A stretch of 64,000 bases of DNA from Paludibacteraceae bacterium (GTDB taxonomy: Bacteria; Bacteroidota; Bacteroidia; Bacteroidales; Paludibacteraceae): positions 62,001 through 126,000 of the forward strand of contig JAFTSS010000080.1 of assembly GCA_017467185.1 (NCBI GenBank). The letters run 5' to 3'. Positions 16,440 to 24,796 of the stretch are shown here, piece after piece. The translations under genes and the position numbers were made by a program. The notes under the pieces were generated by a model. It had not been told where the DNA came from. It saw nothing but the letters and a program-made list of their open reading frames with translations, and ran no database searches. Within the stretch, counting starts at the first letter, position 1; each line of letters begins with the position of its first letter.

Positions 16440-16468
16440 GAGACGCAATATTTTGCGTCTCTTTTTTT
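16440..16468 (+). terminator. Terminator made from a GAGACGCAA palindrome
   Basis: GAGACGCAA-tatt-TTGCGTCTC followed by seven T. The same inverted repeat, without the T run, lies inside aroA at 26200-26221, so a member of the dispersed palindrome family acts as terminator here. Confidence 0.88.
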
Positions 16469-16538
16469 GTACTAAAACATATAAACATAGAAAAACATAT
16501 TGAAAACTATAAAATGAATATTTTTTAGGTATTAAATT

Positions 16539-16568
16539 TTGTGATTTATTAAAAATTTAGTATATTTG
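16539..16568 (+). promoter_or_regulatory. Promoter of the carbohydrate-binding secreted protein gene
   Basis: TTG at 16539-16541, 19 bases, TATATTTG at 16561-16568. The start codon follows 24 bases later. Confidence 0.8.
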
Positions 16569-16592
16569 CGTAATTTTCTAAAATATTTCATT

Positions 16593-19500
16593 ATGAAACG
16601 ATTACTTTATATTTTTGCCTTCCTTTTTGTTTCTTTTGCTGCGATGGCGTATGATCTTGCCGCTAATTCTAAAATGTATTTTGCAAAGCCAGATAATTGG
16701 GGTGCAAAATATATTCAATTTATGATTGGTCATGATTTTTGGTCTCAAGGTTATGCTATGTCATCTATTCCCAATACAAAACTTTACTATGTGAATATGC
16801 CAAGTTGGGGAGATTATAATGGTTGGGCTGTTTTAAATACTAATGAGTCTGTTTGGGGTGGGACAGGAGAAAAATTTTGGGATAGATATACACATGCAGT
16901 AAATGAAACAAACGCAGGTTGGACTGCATTAGGTTCTTGTAATTTGATTAATATGGATGGTGGAGATAAAGGATTTACTGCATTAACTGATTATAAATCA
17001 TTAAACAAAACCTACACAATCAAAACTTATGTAGATGAAGTAGAGTCGTCTGCTGGTGGTACGGTGTCTGTATCTTCATATAAATTGAGTTCTGCTGATG
17101 CTACTTCTGCTACAAATGGAACTACATCTATTGAGGCGGCATATACTGCAACTATAACATTGACGGCGACTGCTAATCCTGGTTATGAATTTGTTGGTTG
17201 GTATGATGAAGCTAAAGAATTATCAACAGATATAACATATTCATATACTGCACCAAATGAGGAAAAAACGATAAGTGCAAAATTTAGAAAATTGGCTGAT
17301 GCTGAGCCTCGAATAGTTTCTTTTTCTGCATCTGCAACTGAAATTGATTTGGGTCAATCTGTTACTTTTGACGTTGACGTTGAAAATGCAGAGCTTAACG
17401 ATGTTGTATTCAAAATAGGGGAAGAGGTAATCTCAAATCCATGGACACCGGAAGCCGGTGGTAAATATACTGTCACAGCAAATCTTGAAGGTGCGACATC
17501 TAAAACACTCAATGTTACAGTTTATGCTACTACTGTTTATTTTGATAATACTATTTCAGAGTGGACAACTGTATATGCATATTGTTGGAATGAAGGTGCA
17601 ACTATTAAAAATGCAGACTGGCCGGGAATTCAACTTGTAGATCCTGTGGATAATTTATATGCTTACAAAACAATACAACCTTATGATAGTATAATTTTTA
17701 ATCATGGCGATGGCGATAAAAAAACAGCAGACCTTCTTTTTGAAGATGGTAAAACATATTCAATGCCAAAACCAGTGCCTGTTGTTGCTGGAACATCAAA
17801 TCTTTGTGGTAGCGAGTGGAATTCTTCTGATGAAAATAATGCAATGGAAGAGGTTGATGGTGTTTTTTCAAAAACATATACTGATTTATCTGCAGGTGAG
17901 TATGAGTTTAAAGTTGTTTATAAAGGGAATTGGTTAGGTTATGATAAAGTTGATGGAAGTAATAGTAGTGATTGTATGGATAAAGGAGGTAATATTAAAT
18001 TTACTTTAGAAGGGCAAGCAACGGTTACTATTTTTTATGATAAATCAACAGATAAAATAGTGTTGAAAGTTGTTTATGCTAATTTCCCTGTAGGGGAAAA
18101 GTTTTATTTTTCATCAGATAAAGGAGTTTCTCGTTATGCGGCTTATCTTTTTGGTGCAAGCGGAGAAAAATGGGTTGATATTTCATTAGAGTATAATAAT
18201 ATTTATTCATTCTTTATGCCTGATGGCGAATGGGATGGGTTGATATATTGTGCCATGAAACAAGGTACAACAGAGAATAACTGGGATAACAGAGAGTCTC
18301 AAACAGATAATTTAAGATATGAAGATAAAAATTGGTATGTATGGGGGGATAATAGTTACTGGCGTAATTTTGAGAATTTGATTTTTGCAGGACAGAAGTT
18401 ATATTTTAAGCCAGATAGTAATTGGGAGGCTGATGGTGCTCGTTTTGCAGCTTATTATTGGGATGTTTTGGGCGAAAATAGGTGGGCTGATTGTGTGTAT
18501 AATGATGATGAGAATGTGTATGAGGTGATTGCTCCAATAGAGAAGAACGATGTATTTGAAACTATTTGGACGAATATTAAATTTGTGAGATTTGATTCAG
18601 AACAAGTAGATAATAGTTGGGATTATGATAAGCATAGAACTGAAAATTTGGTGTTTGATGGTGTTAATGATTTGTTTATTATAAGTTTAAAAGGAGATAA
18701 AAATGATGATGAATATTTAAATTCGGCAGATCCTCAAAATTGGGTTAGCTTGAGTACTTGTTTTAGAGATTATATATTTTTCAAGCCAAACCCGGTAGAA
18801 ATGGCAGCTGGTAATAGATTCTCTGTTTATTTCTGGAATCCTTTTGGGCAAAATTGTTGGGTTAAATTTAAACCTTTGACAGGATATACTGATGTTTATT
18901 ATGTAGTTGTACCTGAAGGTTTTTGGACTGGTGCTAATATTTGTAGTATGAACCCTAATACAGATAATGATAGTTGGGATAAAGAGGGTGATGTTTATAT
19001 TGATTTGTTGAATCAAACCGATAATTTGACTTATCATAGTGATAAATTGCTATATCAAACACCAGATACATGGAATTTTAAGGGTCCTGCTGATGAATGT
19101 TGGATTGATTTGGAAGCAGAAATAAATTTTGACCCCGAAAATGCTATAGAGATTAGTGGTGGTATGGAAAATGGTGCATACTATCAAGCTAAAAAATATA
19201 CGATGTCTATTTCTGGTAGTGATGTGAATAAATGGCATTGGATTTCGTTGCCATACGATGTGAATGTGGCTGATATTAAGTCTAACATCACAACAGAAAA
19301 TCCATACGGTATAGATTTTATAATGAAACGCTATGACACCGCTACTCGTGCAGCTTGGGAAGGGGAACAAGCTCCTGTTGATGACCAAACTTGGGTGCAA
19401 TTAACTAAAGAGGATGTATTAGAAGCTGGTAGGGGATATATTTTAGGTGTAAATAATTCTCTTACAGGAGGTGTTACTTTAACGTTCCCGGCTAATAGTT

Positions 19501-20483
19501 ATTTCCATATTGTATCTAATCAAGTAGATGGAAAAAATGATAATGTAGAGGCTATAGCTCCAGAATTGAATGTTAATAGTAATTGGCATTTAATAGGAAC
19601 TGGGTTGTATGCTAAAGCACAAAGTAGTGGTGGAGTTAATTTTGTGGCATATCCCGATGAGTCTGGTAGTGATTATACCTATCATTATTTGGGTTCGGTT
19701 GTAGAACATGAATATTTTGAGCCTACCCAAATTGCTGTATCAATGCTCGAAAAGTATAAAGCATTCTTTGTTCAATATGGCGGAGAATATTCGTTCTCGA
19801 AAGAGGCTGTCGTAAGAAATATGGCTCCTCGTCGAGCTCGAACAGAAGAGGTGGTTGAACAATATTATATAAACATTAAGGGCGAAAAAGAGAGAAGTCG
19901 TACCGCTATTTTCTTGGCTGATGATGGTAGCAATGATTATGTTGTTGGTAAAGATTTCTTACATTTTGGGGTTACAGGTAAAACTACACAACTCTATACT
20001 AAGCAAAATTCAAGATTGTTTTCATTCAATCATTTGAAAAAAGAAGATTGTGTAGTTGAATTGGGTGGCTATGTAATTAATGCTGGAGAATATACTATTT
20101 CATTAACCGATAATGGAGCTTCTTCGATTGTTTTGATTGATAATTATACAGGAGAATCAGTAGATTTAACTTTTGAAGATTATACCTTTACAACCGAAAA
20201 AGGTTCGTTGGATGGACGTTTTACTTTGGCAATATCATATATTGAAAAAGATGTTACTACTGAAATTGGTACTGAAAATGTTGGAAATATTTTGGTCTCA
20301 AACTATAATGATTTAGTTGTTATTGATGGTTTGAATATTGGAAATCATGTTTGGATTTATGATGCCGTAGGACGTTGTGTTAATTCATTTGTAGCAGAAG
20401 AAGGAAGGTATGTGTTGAATGTAAAAGAAGGGGCTTATGTGCTAAAAACTTCGATGGAATCGGTTAAATTTGTTGTTTGGTAA
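16593..20483 (+). CDS. Large secreted multidomain protein with starch-binding-like modules and T9SS tail
   Basis: A 1296-residue exported protein; signal peptide MKRLLYIFAFLFVSFAAMA. After the N-terminal module come a B-repeat-like segment (TATANPGYEFVGWYDE), an Ig-like segment, and a starch-binding (CBM26-like) module with TVYFDNTISEWTTVYAYCWN and WPGIQL. Several related modules follow, each with a YFKPDSNWEADGARFAAYYW / CWVKFKPLTGYTDVYYVVVP pattern. The end (NYNDLVVIDGLNIG, GAYVLKTSMESVKFVVW) is a type IX sorting domain. It is probably displayed on the cell surface and binds polysaccharide; no catalytic domain was recognised. The start after the promoter at 16568 is chosen for the signal peptide. 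It is followed after 17 bases by a small exported gene. Confidence 0.8.
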   Translation: MKRLLYIFAFLFVSFAAMAYDLAANSKMYFAKPDNWGAKYIQFMIGHDFWSQGYAMSSIPNTKLYYVNMPSWGDYNGWAVLNTNESVWGGTGEKFWDRYTHAVNETNAGWTALGSCNLINMDGGDKGFTALTDYKSLNKTYTIKTYVDEVESSAGGTVSVSSYKLSSADATSATNGTTSIEAAYTATITLTATANPGYEFVGWYDEAKELSTDITYSYTAPNEEKTISAKFRKLADAEPRIVSFSASATEIDLGQSVTFDVDVENAELNDVVFKIGEEVISNPWTPEAGGKYTVTANLEGATSKTLNVTVYATTVYFDNTISEWTTVYAYCWNEGATIKNADWPGIQLVDPVDNLYAYKTIQPYDSIIFNHGDGDKKTADLLFEDGKTYSMPKPVPVVAGTSNLCGSEWNSSDENNAMEEVDGVFSKTYTDLSAGEYEFKVVYKGNWLGYDKVDGSNSSDCMDKGGNIKFTLEGQATVTIFYDKSTDKIVLKVVYANFPVGEKFYFSSDKGVSRYAAYLFGASGEKWVDISLEYNNIYSFFMPDGEWDGLIYCAMKQGTTENNWDNRESQTDNLRYEDKNWYVWGDNSYWRNFENLIFAGQKLYFKPDSNWEADGARFAAYYWDVLGENRWADCVYNDDENVYEVIAPIEKNDVFETIWTNIKFVRFDSEQVDNSWDYDKHRTENLVFDGVNDLFIISLKGDKNDDEYLNSADPQNWVSLSTCFRDYIFFKPNPVEMAAGNRFSVYFWNPFGQNCWVKFKPLTGYTDVYYVVVPEGFWTGANICSMNPNTDNDSWDKEGDVYIDLLNQTDNLTYHSDKLLYQTPDTWNFKGPADECWIDLEAEINFDPENAIEISGGMENGAYYQAKKYTMSISGSDVNKWHWISLPYDVNVADIKSNITTENPYGIDFIMKRYDTATRAAWEGEQAPVDDQTWVQLTKEDVLEAGRGYILGVNNSLTGGVTLTFPANSYFHIVSNQVDGKNDNVEAIAPELNVNSNWHLIGTGLYAKAQSSGGVNFVAYPDESGSDYTYHYLGSVVEHEYFEPTQIAVSMLEKYKAFFVQYGGEYSFSKEAVVRNMAPRRARTEEVVEQYYINIKGEKERSRTAIFLADDGSNDYVVGKDFLHFGVTGKTTQLYTKQNSRLFSFNHLKKEDCVVELGGYVINAGEYTISLTDNGASSIVLIDNYTGESVDLTFEDYTFTTEKGSLDGRFTLAISYIEKDVTTEIGTENVGNILVSNYNDLVVIDGLNIGNHVWIYDAVGRCVNSFVAEEGRYVLNVKEGAYVLKTSMESVKFVVW

Positions 20484-20500
20484 TATAGGAGGTTATGATT

Positions 20501-20950
20501 ATGAAACGAATTAAAGTAGTATTTTTACTTTTTGCATGTTTGTTTATTTATTGTCAATGTGTGGATGCAAAAGAGGCAATGTATGGTAATATAAAAATGC
20601 GCTCTTTAGGAGTAGGTAATAATCCTAATTTGCCAAAACAACATGTTGTACTCATAAATAGTAATGGTGAAATGCAACATTATCAACGTAGTGTAGTTGG
20701 CTCTTTTGTTGATGTCGCTTGTGTAAATAGGGGTGTAGCTGTATATAATTATCCTACATTGCAAATAAATTCATTGGTTAAATCGGATAATATGTTTGCT
20801 AATAGTGAACCGACTATTACATCTGCTGTTGTTTATTATTCTTTTGGTGGAGGAGAAAATCCAAATCATCCAGGTGTGCCTATTGGTGATGCTTTGCCTT
20901 TTGTAGTGCTACTTGCTGGAGGGTACGTTTATAAAAGGAATAGGGAATAA
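20501..20950 (+). CDS. Small exported protein with C-terminal hydrophobic anchor
   Basis: A 149-residue protein of unknown function. Two ATGs are possible, at 20495 and 20501; AGGAGG at 20487-20492 sits 8 bases before the second and only 2 before the first, so 20501 is chosen. A Shine-Dalgarno this strong is uncommon in this phylum. The signal peptide is MKRIKVVFLLFACLFIYCQC. The C-terminus PIGDALPFVVLLAGGYVYKR, a short membrane helix and basic end, recurs in many Bacteroidota exported proteins. It probably forms an operon with the preceding surface protein. The last residues (RNRE) and the stop are encoded by the GGAATAR tract. Confidence 0.75.
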   Translation: MKRIKVVFLLFACLFIYCQCVDAKEAMYGNIKMRSLGVGNNPNLPKQHVVLINSNGEMQHYQRSVVGSFVDVACVNRGVAVYNYPTLQINSLVKSDNMFANSEPTITSAVVYYSFGGGENPNHPGVPIGDALPFVVLLAGGYVYKRNRE

Positions 20951-21011
20951 GGAATAGGGAATAAGGAATAAGGAATGGGGAATAGGGGATAAAGAATAGG
21001 GAGTAGGGAAT
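20934..21011. repeat. GGAATAR heptamer tract at a stop codon
   Basis: About ten 7-base units, GGAATAG/GGAATAA/GGAATGG, starting within the last codons of the small exported gene and ending at the terminator. Confidence 0.9.
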
Positions 21012-21040
21012 AAAAAAGAGATGCTTTGCATCTCTTTTTT
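21012..21040. terminator. Bidirectional terminator between convergent genes
   Basis: AAAAAAGAGATGC-ttt-GCATCTCTTTTTT, a 13-base perfect stem with A and T runs on both sides, placed between the convergent exported-protein and lpxH genes. Confidence 0.92.
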
Positions 21041-21047
21041 TGTGTTT

Positions 21048-21140
21048 TAGTTACTATAGTTTCTATAGTAGCTATAGTAACTATAATAGTTATAGTAACT
21101 ATGGAAATTATAAATGCTATAGATATTATAGTTGCTATAT
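21048..21140. repeat. CTATAGNNN-type tract at the lpxH stop codon
   Basis: About nine variants of CTATAG at 9-base steps (CTATAG, CTATAA, TTATAG). The tract borders the stop codon of lpxH. Confidence 0.88.
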
Positions 21141-21143
21141 AAT

Positions 21144-21926
21144 TTATAGGGTGTTGGACTCGAAGTTTTCGGGCCATAGGTTTGTGCCATCGAAGGTGGC
21201 GAAGCCGTAATTTTTGTAGAATTCATCGAGAATTAGGAGTTGGCAACCTGTGCTGAGGCGCATGTTTATTTCTTTGTGTAGGTGGCCCATAATGATGTAA
21301 TCGACATCGGGGTGATTGGCAGAGAATTGTTTTGCCCACACAACTTGAAAGGCATTGGAGTCGGTTGTATGATGTTCGTAGTAGTTGTGGTGGCGGTTGT
21401 TATTCTCGATGGAATCGTGCTTTTTTCGATTGCGGGCACTCCAGCGATAGCCGAAAGCATAGCCTAAGCGAGGTATCATGAGATGACGGAAGAGCCATTG
21501 TGCTGTAGAACTTTCGAATATGCGATTAAGGATACGTGTGGCGAGGCGTTTCTCGCCTAATCCATGGCCATGGGCAAGATAGAATTTTTTGCCGGAAATG
21601 TCGATGAAATCGCCTGTTTTGTGAATGATTAGTCCGCAATAGTCTTGAAGATAACCGAATGTCCATTGATCGTGGTTGCCACAATAGAAGTGGATGCGTG
21701 TGCCTTGTTGAGTGGCAGAGCGTAGGGCTTGGAGTACATCGTCAAAGCCTGGGGGAATGGCGTGAGCGAATTCGAACCAAAAGTCGAAGATGTCGCCGAG
21801 TAGGAATATTTCGGATTTTTCGGTAGTTGCCATGTTTAGCCATTCGATGAAATGGCGGTTTTTTGCGTCATTGTCATCGAATAGGCGTGAGCCAAGATGG
21901 GCATCTGCTACGAAGTAATGTTTCAT
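21144..21926 (-). CDS. lpxH: UDP-2,3-diacylglucosamine diphosphatase
   Basis: Hydrolyses UDP-2,3-diacylglucosamine to lipid X, the fourth step of lipid A synthesis, as a peripheral inner-membrane enzyme. In 260 residues it has the calcineurin-like metal motifs DAHLGS, GDIFDFW, GNHDQW, HGHGLGEK and GHLHKE in order. The family also includes periplasmic or non-LpxH phosphoesterases, but the length and FDFWFEF pattern favour LpxH as found in Bacteroidales. The gene stands alone on the minus strand, with AGTCGTA-type heptamers upstream (21934-21975). Confidence 0.88.
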   Translation of the reverse strand: MKHYFVADAHLGSRLFDDNDAKNRHFIEWLNMATTEKSEIFLLGDIFDFWFEFAHAIPPGFDDVLQALRSATQQGTRIHFYCGNHDQWTFGYLQDYCGLIIHKTGDFIDISGKKFYLAHGHGLGEKRLATRILNRIFESSTAQWLFRHLMIPRLGYAFGYRWSARNRKKHDSIENNNRHHNYYEHHTTDSNAFQVVWAKQFSANHPDVDYIIMGHLHKEINMRLSTGCQLLILDEFYKNYGFATFDGTNLWPENFESNTL

Positions 21927-22006
21927 GAATTTAGTCGTAAGTAGAAAGTAGTAAGATAATAAGTCGTATGTTTTATTTCTTTTTACTTTCTACTTTTTGC
22001 TTGTTA

Positions 22007-22318
22007 CTAAAGAAGTCCGAGTTCGAGTTGGGCTTCTTCTGACATCATAGAGCGATCCCATTCGGGTTCGAATACGAGGTTTACGACGACTGATTTTACG
22101 CCTTCGACTGATTCGATTTTCATTTTGACGTCTTCCATGATAAATTCGGCAGCCGGGCAGTTGGGCGCTGTGAGTGTCATGTCGAGAACAACGTCGCCGT
22201 TGTTGGCATCGATGCGATAGATGAGGCCGAGGTCGTAGATGTTTACAGGTATTTCTGGGTCGTAAACGGTTTTGAGCATTGCGACTATGCGCTCTTCGAG
22301 TTCGAGAAATTCGTTCAT
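22007..22318 (-). CDS. MIP18/DUF59 family iron-sulfur assembly protein
   Basis: A 103-residue cytoplasmic protein with the DUF59 core VYDPEIPVNIYDLGLIYRID and the reactive-cysteine motif LTAPNCPAAEF, as in SufT/PaaD-like Fe-S maturation factors. It probably helps deliver Fe-S clusters, together with SufE encoded at 27527. The start lies directly after the shared leader TACTAAAAATCTAAAAAATG and three GCGAGTA-type heptamers on the minus strand. A TATCTTTG box (22395-22388) is its likely promoter. The gene is compact and complete. Confidence 0.88.
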   Translation of the reverse strand: MNEFLELEERIVAMLKTVYDPEIPVNIYDLGLIYRIDANNGDVVLDMTLTAPNCPAAEFIMEDVKMKIESVEGVKSVVVNLVFEPEWDRSMMSEEAQLELGLL

Positions 22319-22387
22319 TTTTTAGATTTTTAGTAGCGAGTAGCGAGTAGCGAGACTTGTTACTGCGGATTTTTCAATTTTCTTGTG

Positions 22388-22416
22388 CAAAGATACGAAT
22401 TTTTTTTGTAATTTTG
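22388..22416. promoter_or_regulatory. Divergent -7 boxes between the MIP18 and dus genes
   Basis: TATCTTTG on the minus strand (22395-22388) and TAATTTTG on the plus strand (22409-22416) lie back to back, 13 bases apart. No well-spaced -33 TTG was found for either, so confidence is moderate. Confidence 0.5.
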
Positions 22417-22443
22417 TATTCTTAAAATTAAAAGTTTAGATTT

Positions 22444-23424
22444 ATGAAAATAGGTAGTGTGGAATTTGGTAAAGAACCATTGTTTTTGGCTCCGATGGAG
22501 GATGTTACGGATCCAGCGTTCAGATTGTTGTGTAAACGATTTGGAGCGGATATGGTTTATACTGAGTTTGTTAGTGCTGATGCTTTAATTCGAAATGTGA
22601 AGCGTACGGAGCAGAAGTTGACTATACATGATGAGGAGCGTCCAGTGGCAATACAGATTTATGGTAAGGATGTTGATACGATGGTTGAGGCGGCGAAGAT
22701 TGTAGAGGAGGCTCGACCTGATATTTTGGATTTGAATTTTGGATGTCCAGTGAAGAAAGTGGCAGGCAAGGGTGCTGGTTCGGGAATGTTGCGCGATGTG
22801 CCTAAGTTGTTGGCTATTACGAAAGCTGTTGTTGAGGCGGTGGAGATTCCTGTTACAGTAAAAACTCGTTTGGGATGGGATGATCAGTCGAAAATAATTG
22901 TTGATTTGGCTGAGGCAATACAGGATTGTGGTGCGCAAGCTTTGGCTATTCATGGTCGTACGAGGGCACAGATGTACACGGGTGAGGCTGATTGGACTTT
23001 GATTGGTGAGGTGAAGAATAATCCGCGTATGAGAATTCCGATTATTGGTAATGGAGATGTTACAACGCCTGAGCGTGCGCGTGAGTGTTTTGATAGGTAT
23101 GGTGTTGATGCTGTGATGATTGGTCGTGGGGCGATTGGTAGACCTTGGATTTTTGAGGAGGTGAAGCATTATTTGCAGACGGGTGAATGTGTTAAGCCTT
23201 ATTCGATGCAGTGGCAGATTGATATTATTAAGGAGCATGTGTTGAGGTCGATTGAATGGCTGGGTGATGAGCGAAAGGGTATTGTGCACAGTAGAAGACA
23301 TTTGGCTGTTACTCCGGTGTTTAAGGGTATTGATCATTTTAAGCCTACGCGGATTGCGATGTTGAGGGCTGAGACGTTGGATGAGTTGTTTGAGATTATT
23401 GATAGTGTAGGGAATAGGGAGTAA
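22444..23424 (+). CDS. dus: tRNA-dihydrouridine synthase (DusB-like)
   Basis: A 326-residue flavoenzyme that reduces uridine to dihydrouridine in tRNA D-loops using NADPH. Motifs: FMN site LAPMEDVTDPAFR, MVYTEFVSADAL, catalytic cysteine in LNFGCPVKKV with KGAGSGML, VKTRLGW, IHGRTRAQMYTG, GNGDVTTPE and IGRGAIGRPW. Family and reaction are secure; the target position is not. The C-terminus DSVGNRE is created by the GGAATAR tract that starts at 23409, so the original stop was probably displaced by the repeat. Confidence 0.94.
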   Translation: MKIGSVEFGKEPLFLAPMEDVTDPAFRLLCKRFGADMVYTEFVSADALIRNVKRTEQKLTIHDEERPVAIQIYGKDVDTMVEAAKIVEEARPDILDLNFGCPVKKVAGKGAGSGMLRDVPKLLAITKAVVEAVEIPVTVKTRLGWDDQSKIIVDLAEAIQDCGAQALAIHGRTRAQMYTGEADWTLIGEVKNNPRMRIPIIGNGDVTTPERARECFDRYGVDAVMIGRGAIGRPWIFEEVKHYLQTGECVKPYSMQWQIDIIKEHVLRSIEWLGDERKGIVHSRRHLAVTPVFKGIDHFKPTRIAMLRAETLDELFEIIDSVGNRE

Positions 23425-23515
23425 GGAATAGGGAATGAGGAATAAGGAATAGGGAATAAGGAATAGGGAGTAAGGAATAAGGGATATAGGCTATAGTGAC
23501 TATGGATATTATAGG
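23409..23515. repeat. GGAATAR tract followed by CTATAG units
   Basis: About ten GGAATAG/GGAATGA/GGAGTAA heptamers (23409-23484) start inside the dus 3' end, then GGCTATAGTGACTATGGATA continues with the CTATAG type. Two families are joined directly. Confidence 0.85.
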
Positions 23516-23541
23516 AAATAAAATAATTTAAAAAATTTTAT

Positions 23542-24429
23542 ATGTATTTTAAACTTTCAATTTTCAACTTTCAACATTCAATTTTCAATTTTGTTGTTTG
23601 GTCGCCTAATCCTGAGATTTTGTCAATGGGAGATTTTACGTTGTTGTGGTATGGTGTTTTGTTTGCTATGGGATTGGTGTTGGCTGGATGGTATGTGTGG
23701 CGTAGATTTAAGGAGTTTGGTATAGAGCAGCGATATTTTGAGAATTTAATAATTTGGTCGTTTTTGGGTATATTTTTAGGTGCGAGATTGTGTCATTGTT
23801 TGTTTTATGAACCAGAGTATTTTTTATCGCGCCCGATAGAGATGTTTTTTCCTGTTGGAGTTGATGAAATGGGTAATTATTACTTTACAGGGTATCATGG
23901 TTTGGCAAGTCATGGAGCTGTTACGGGGTTGATGTTAGTGCTGATTTTGTTTAAATGGCAATCGAAGTTACCAATATTACCAATTATGGATTGGATGGCA
24001 ATAGCAACACCATTGGCTGGAGCATTTATTCGATTGGGTAATTTGATGAACTCGGAAATTGTTGGAGCACCTACTGATGTGTCGTGGGCATTTGTTTTTC
24101 CAACTATTGATGATTTGCCTCGACATCCAGCTCAATTGTATGAATCGTTGTTCTTTTTTGTGTTGTTCGTTGTAGGGTGTTTATTGTTTAAGAGCTTGAA
24201 ATATAAGCAAGTAAGAAAAGGCTTTTATTTGTCGTTGATGTTGATTGTTATAGCGGGATTTAGATTTTGTATTGAGTTTGTAAAAGAAGTGCAGGTGGGG
24301 TTTGAACGTGATATGGTGTTGAATATGGGTCAATGGTTGAGTGTTCCATTATTCGTTTTGGGGGTATTCCTTATGATTTATACTCAAAAATGTGTTAAAA
24401 ATAGCGTTAATTTGGAAAATAATAATTAA
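23542..24429 (+). CDS. lgt: Prolipoprotein diacylglyceryl transferase
   Basis: Integral inner-membrane enzyme that transfers diacylglycerol from phosphatidylglycerol to the lipobox cysteine, the first step for the lipoproteins in this window. It has 295 residues and about seven membrane segments. Conserved residues: YHGLASHGAVTG, FIRLGNLMNSEIVG and HPAQLYESLFFF. Odd: the first 17 residues (YFKLSIFNFQHSIFNF after the Met) are encoded by a CAATTTT/CAACTTT heptamer tract at 23552-23597, so this N-terminus is not conserved sequence. Either the tract supplies the start codon or a near-cognate start inside it is used. The enzyme core is intact. Confidence 0.93.
   Translation: MYFKLSIFNFQHSIFNFVVWSPNPEILSMGDFTLLWYGVLFAMGLVLAGWYVWRRFKEFGIEQRYFENLIIWSFLGIFLGARLCHCLFYEPEYFLSRPIEMFFPVGVDEMGNYYFTGYHGLASHGAVTGLMLVLILFKWQSKLPILPIMDWMAIATPLAGAFIRLGNLMNSEIVGAPTDVSWAFVFPTIDDLPRHPAQLYESLFFFVLFVVGCLLFKSLKYKQVRKGFYLSLMLIVIAGFRFCIEFVKEVQVGFERDMVLNMGQWLSVPLFVLGVFLMIYTQKCVKNSVNLENNN
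23552..23597 (+). repeat. CAAYTTT heptamer tract forming the lgt N-terminus
   Basis: Six units, CAATTTT CAACTTT CAACATT CAATTTT CAATTTT, in frame with lgt and directly after its ATG. The same unit precedes the DUF1599 gene at 6738. Confidence 0.88.
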
Positions 24430-24443
24430 CTTTGCATCTTAAT

Positions 24444-24500
24444 AGTAGTAAGTCGTAAGTAGAAAGTCGAAAGACGATAGTTATAATAATTTGTTTAAAT
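24444..24500. repeat. Left copy of a direct repeat flanking the MITE
   Basis: AGTAAGT/CGAAAGT heptamers followed by ACGATAGTTATAATAATTTG and TTTAAAT. The same string recurs at 24713-24749, there followed by AGTAATAAG instead of the mobile element. Confidence 0.9.
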
Positions 24501-24693
24501 AACGTGAGTTTGATATAACTTTATCTCACACGGAATGCACGGAATACACGGATTTTTATTATTTATCTCCCACAGATGACATAATTTTTTTAGATTTTTG
24601 CCATCCGGATATAACGATTCGCTCTTTTGTTCCGCAAAAATCGCTCTACGGATGACACAGATACCATGCGGATTCTTATATCGAACTGACGTT
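24501..24693. mobile_element. MITE-like element, copy 1 (193 bases)
   Basis: Terminal inverted repeats AACGTGAGTTTGATATAA at the left and TTATATCGAACTGACGTT at the right (two mismatches). It is flanked by AAAT on both sides (24497-24500, 24694-24697), consistent with a 4-base target duplication. No ORF. The interior has CACGGAATGCACGGAATACA and GCGATTTTTGC-type sequence. A 70-80 percent similar element lies at 61205-61437 in inverse orientation, judged by eye. The neighbouring direct repeat preserves the sequence of the unoccupied site. Confidence 0.82.
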
Positions 24694-24697
24694 AAAT

Positions 24698-24782
24698 AGT
24701 AATAAGTCGAAAGTCGAAAGACGATAGTTATAATAATTTGTTTAAATAGTAATAAGTAGTAAGTCGAAAGTCGTAAGACGTT
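24698..24782. repeat. Right copy of the direct repeat, with extended heptamer tract
   Basis: AGTAATAAGTCGAAAGTCGA and following units, then the 37-base string shared with 24464-24500, then more AGTAAGT/CGTAAGA units up to the DUF6242 gene. Confidence 0.85.
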
Positions 24783-24796
24783 GATAGGAATAATTT

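Noticed and set aside
22585-23337. 250-codon minus-strand frame inside dus
   Set aside because: Shadow of the dus gene; no family features and unnatural composition.
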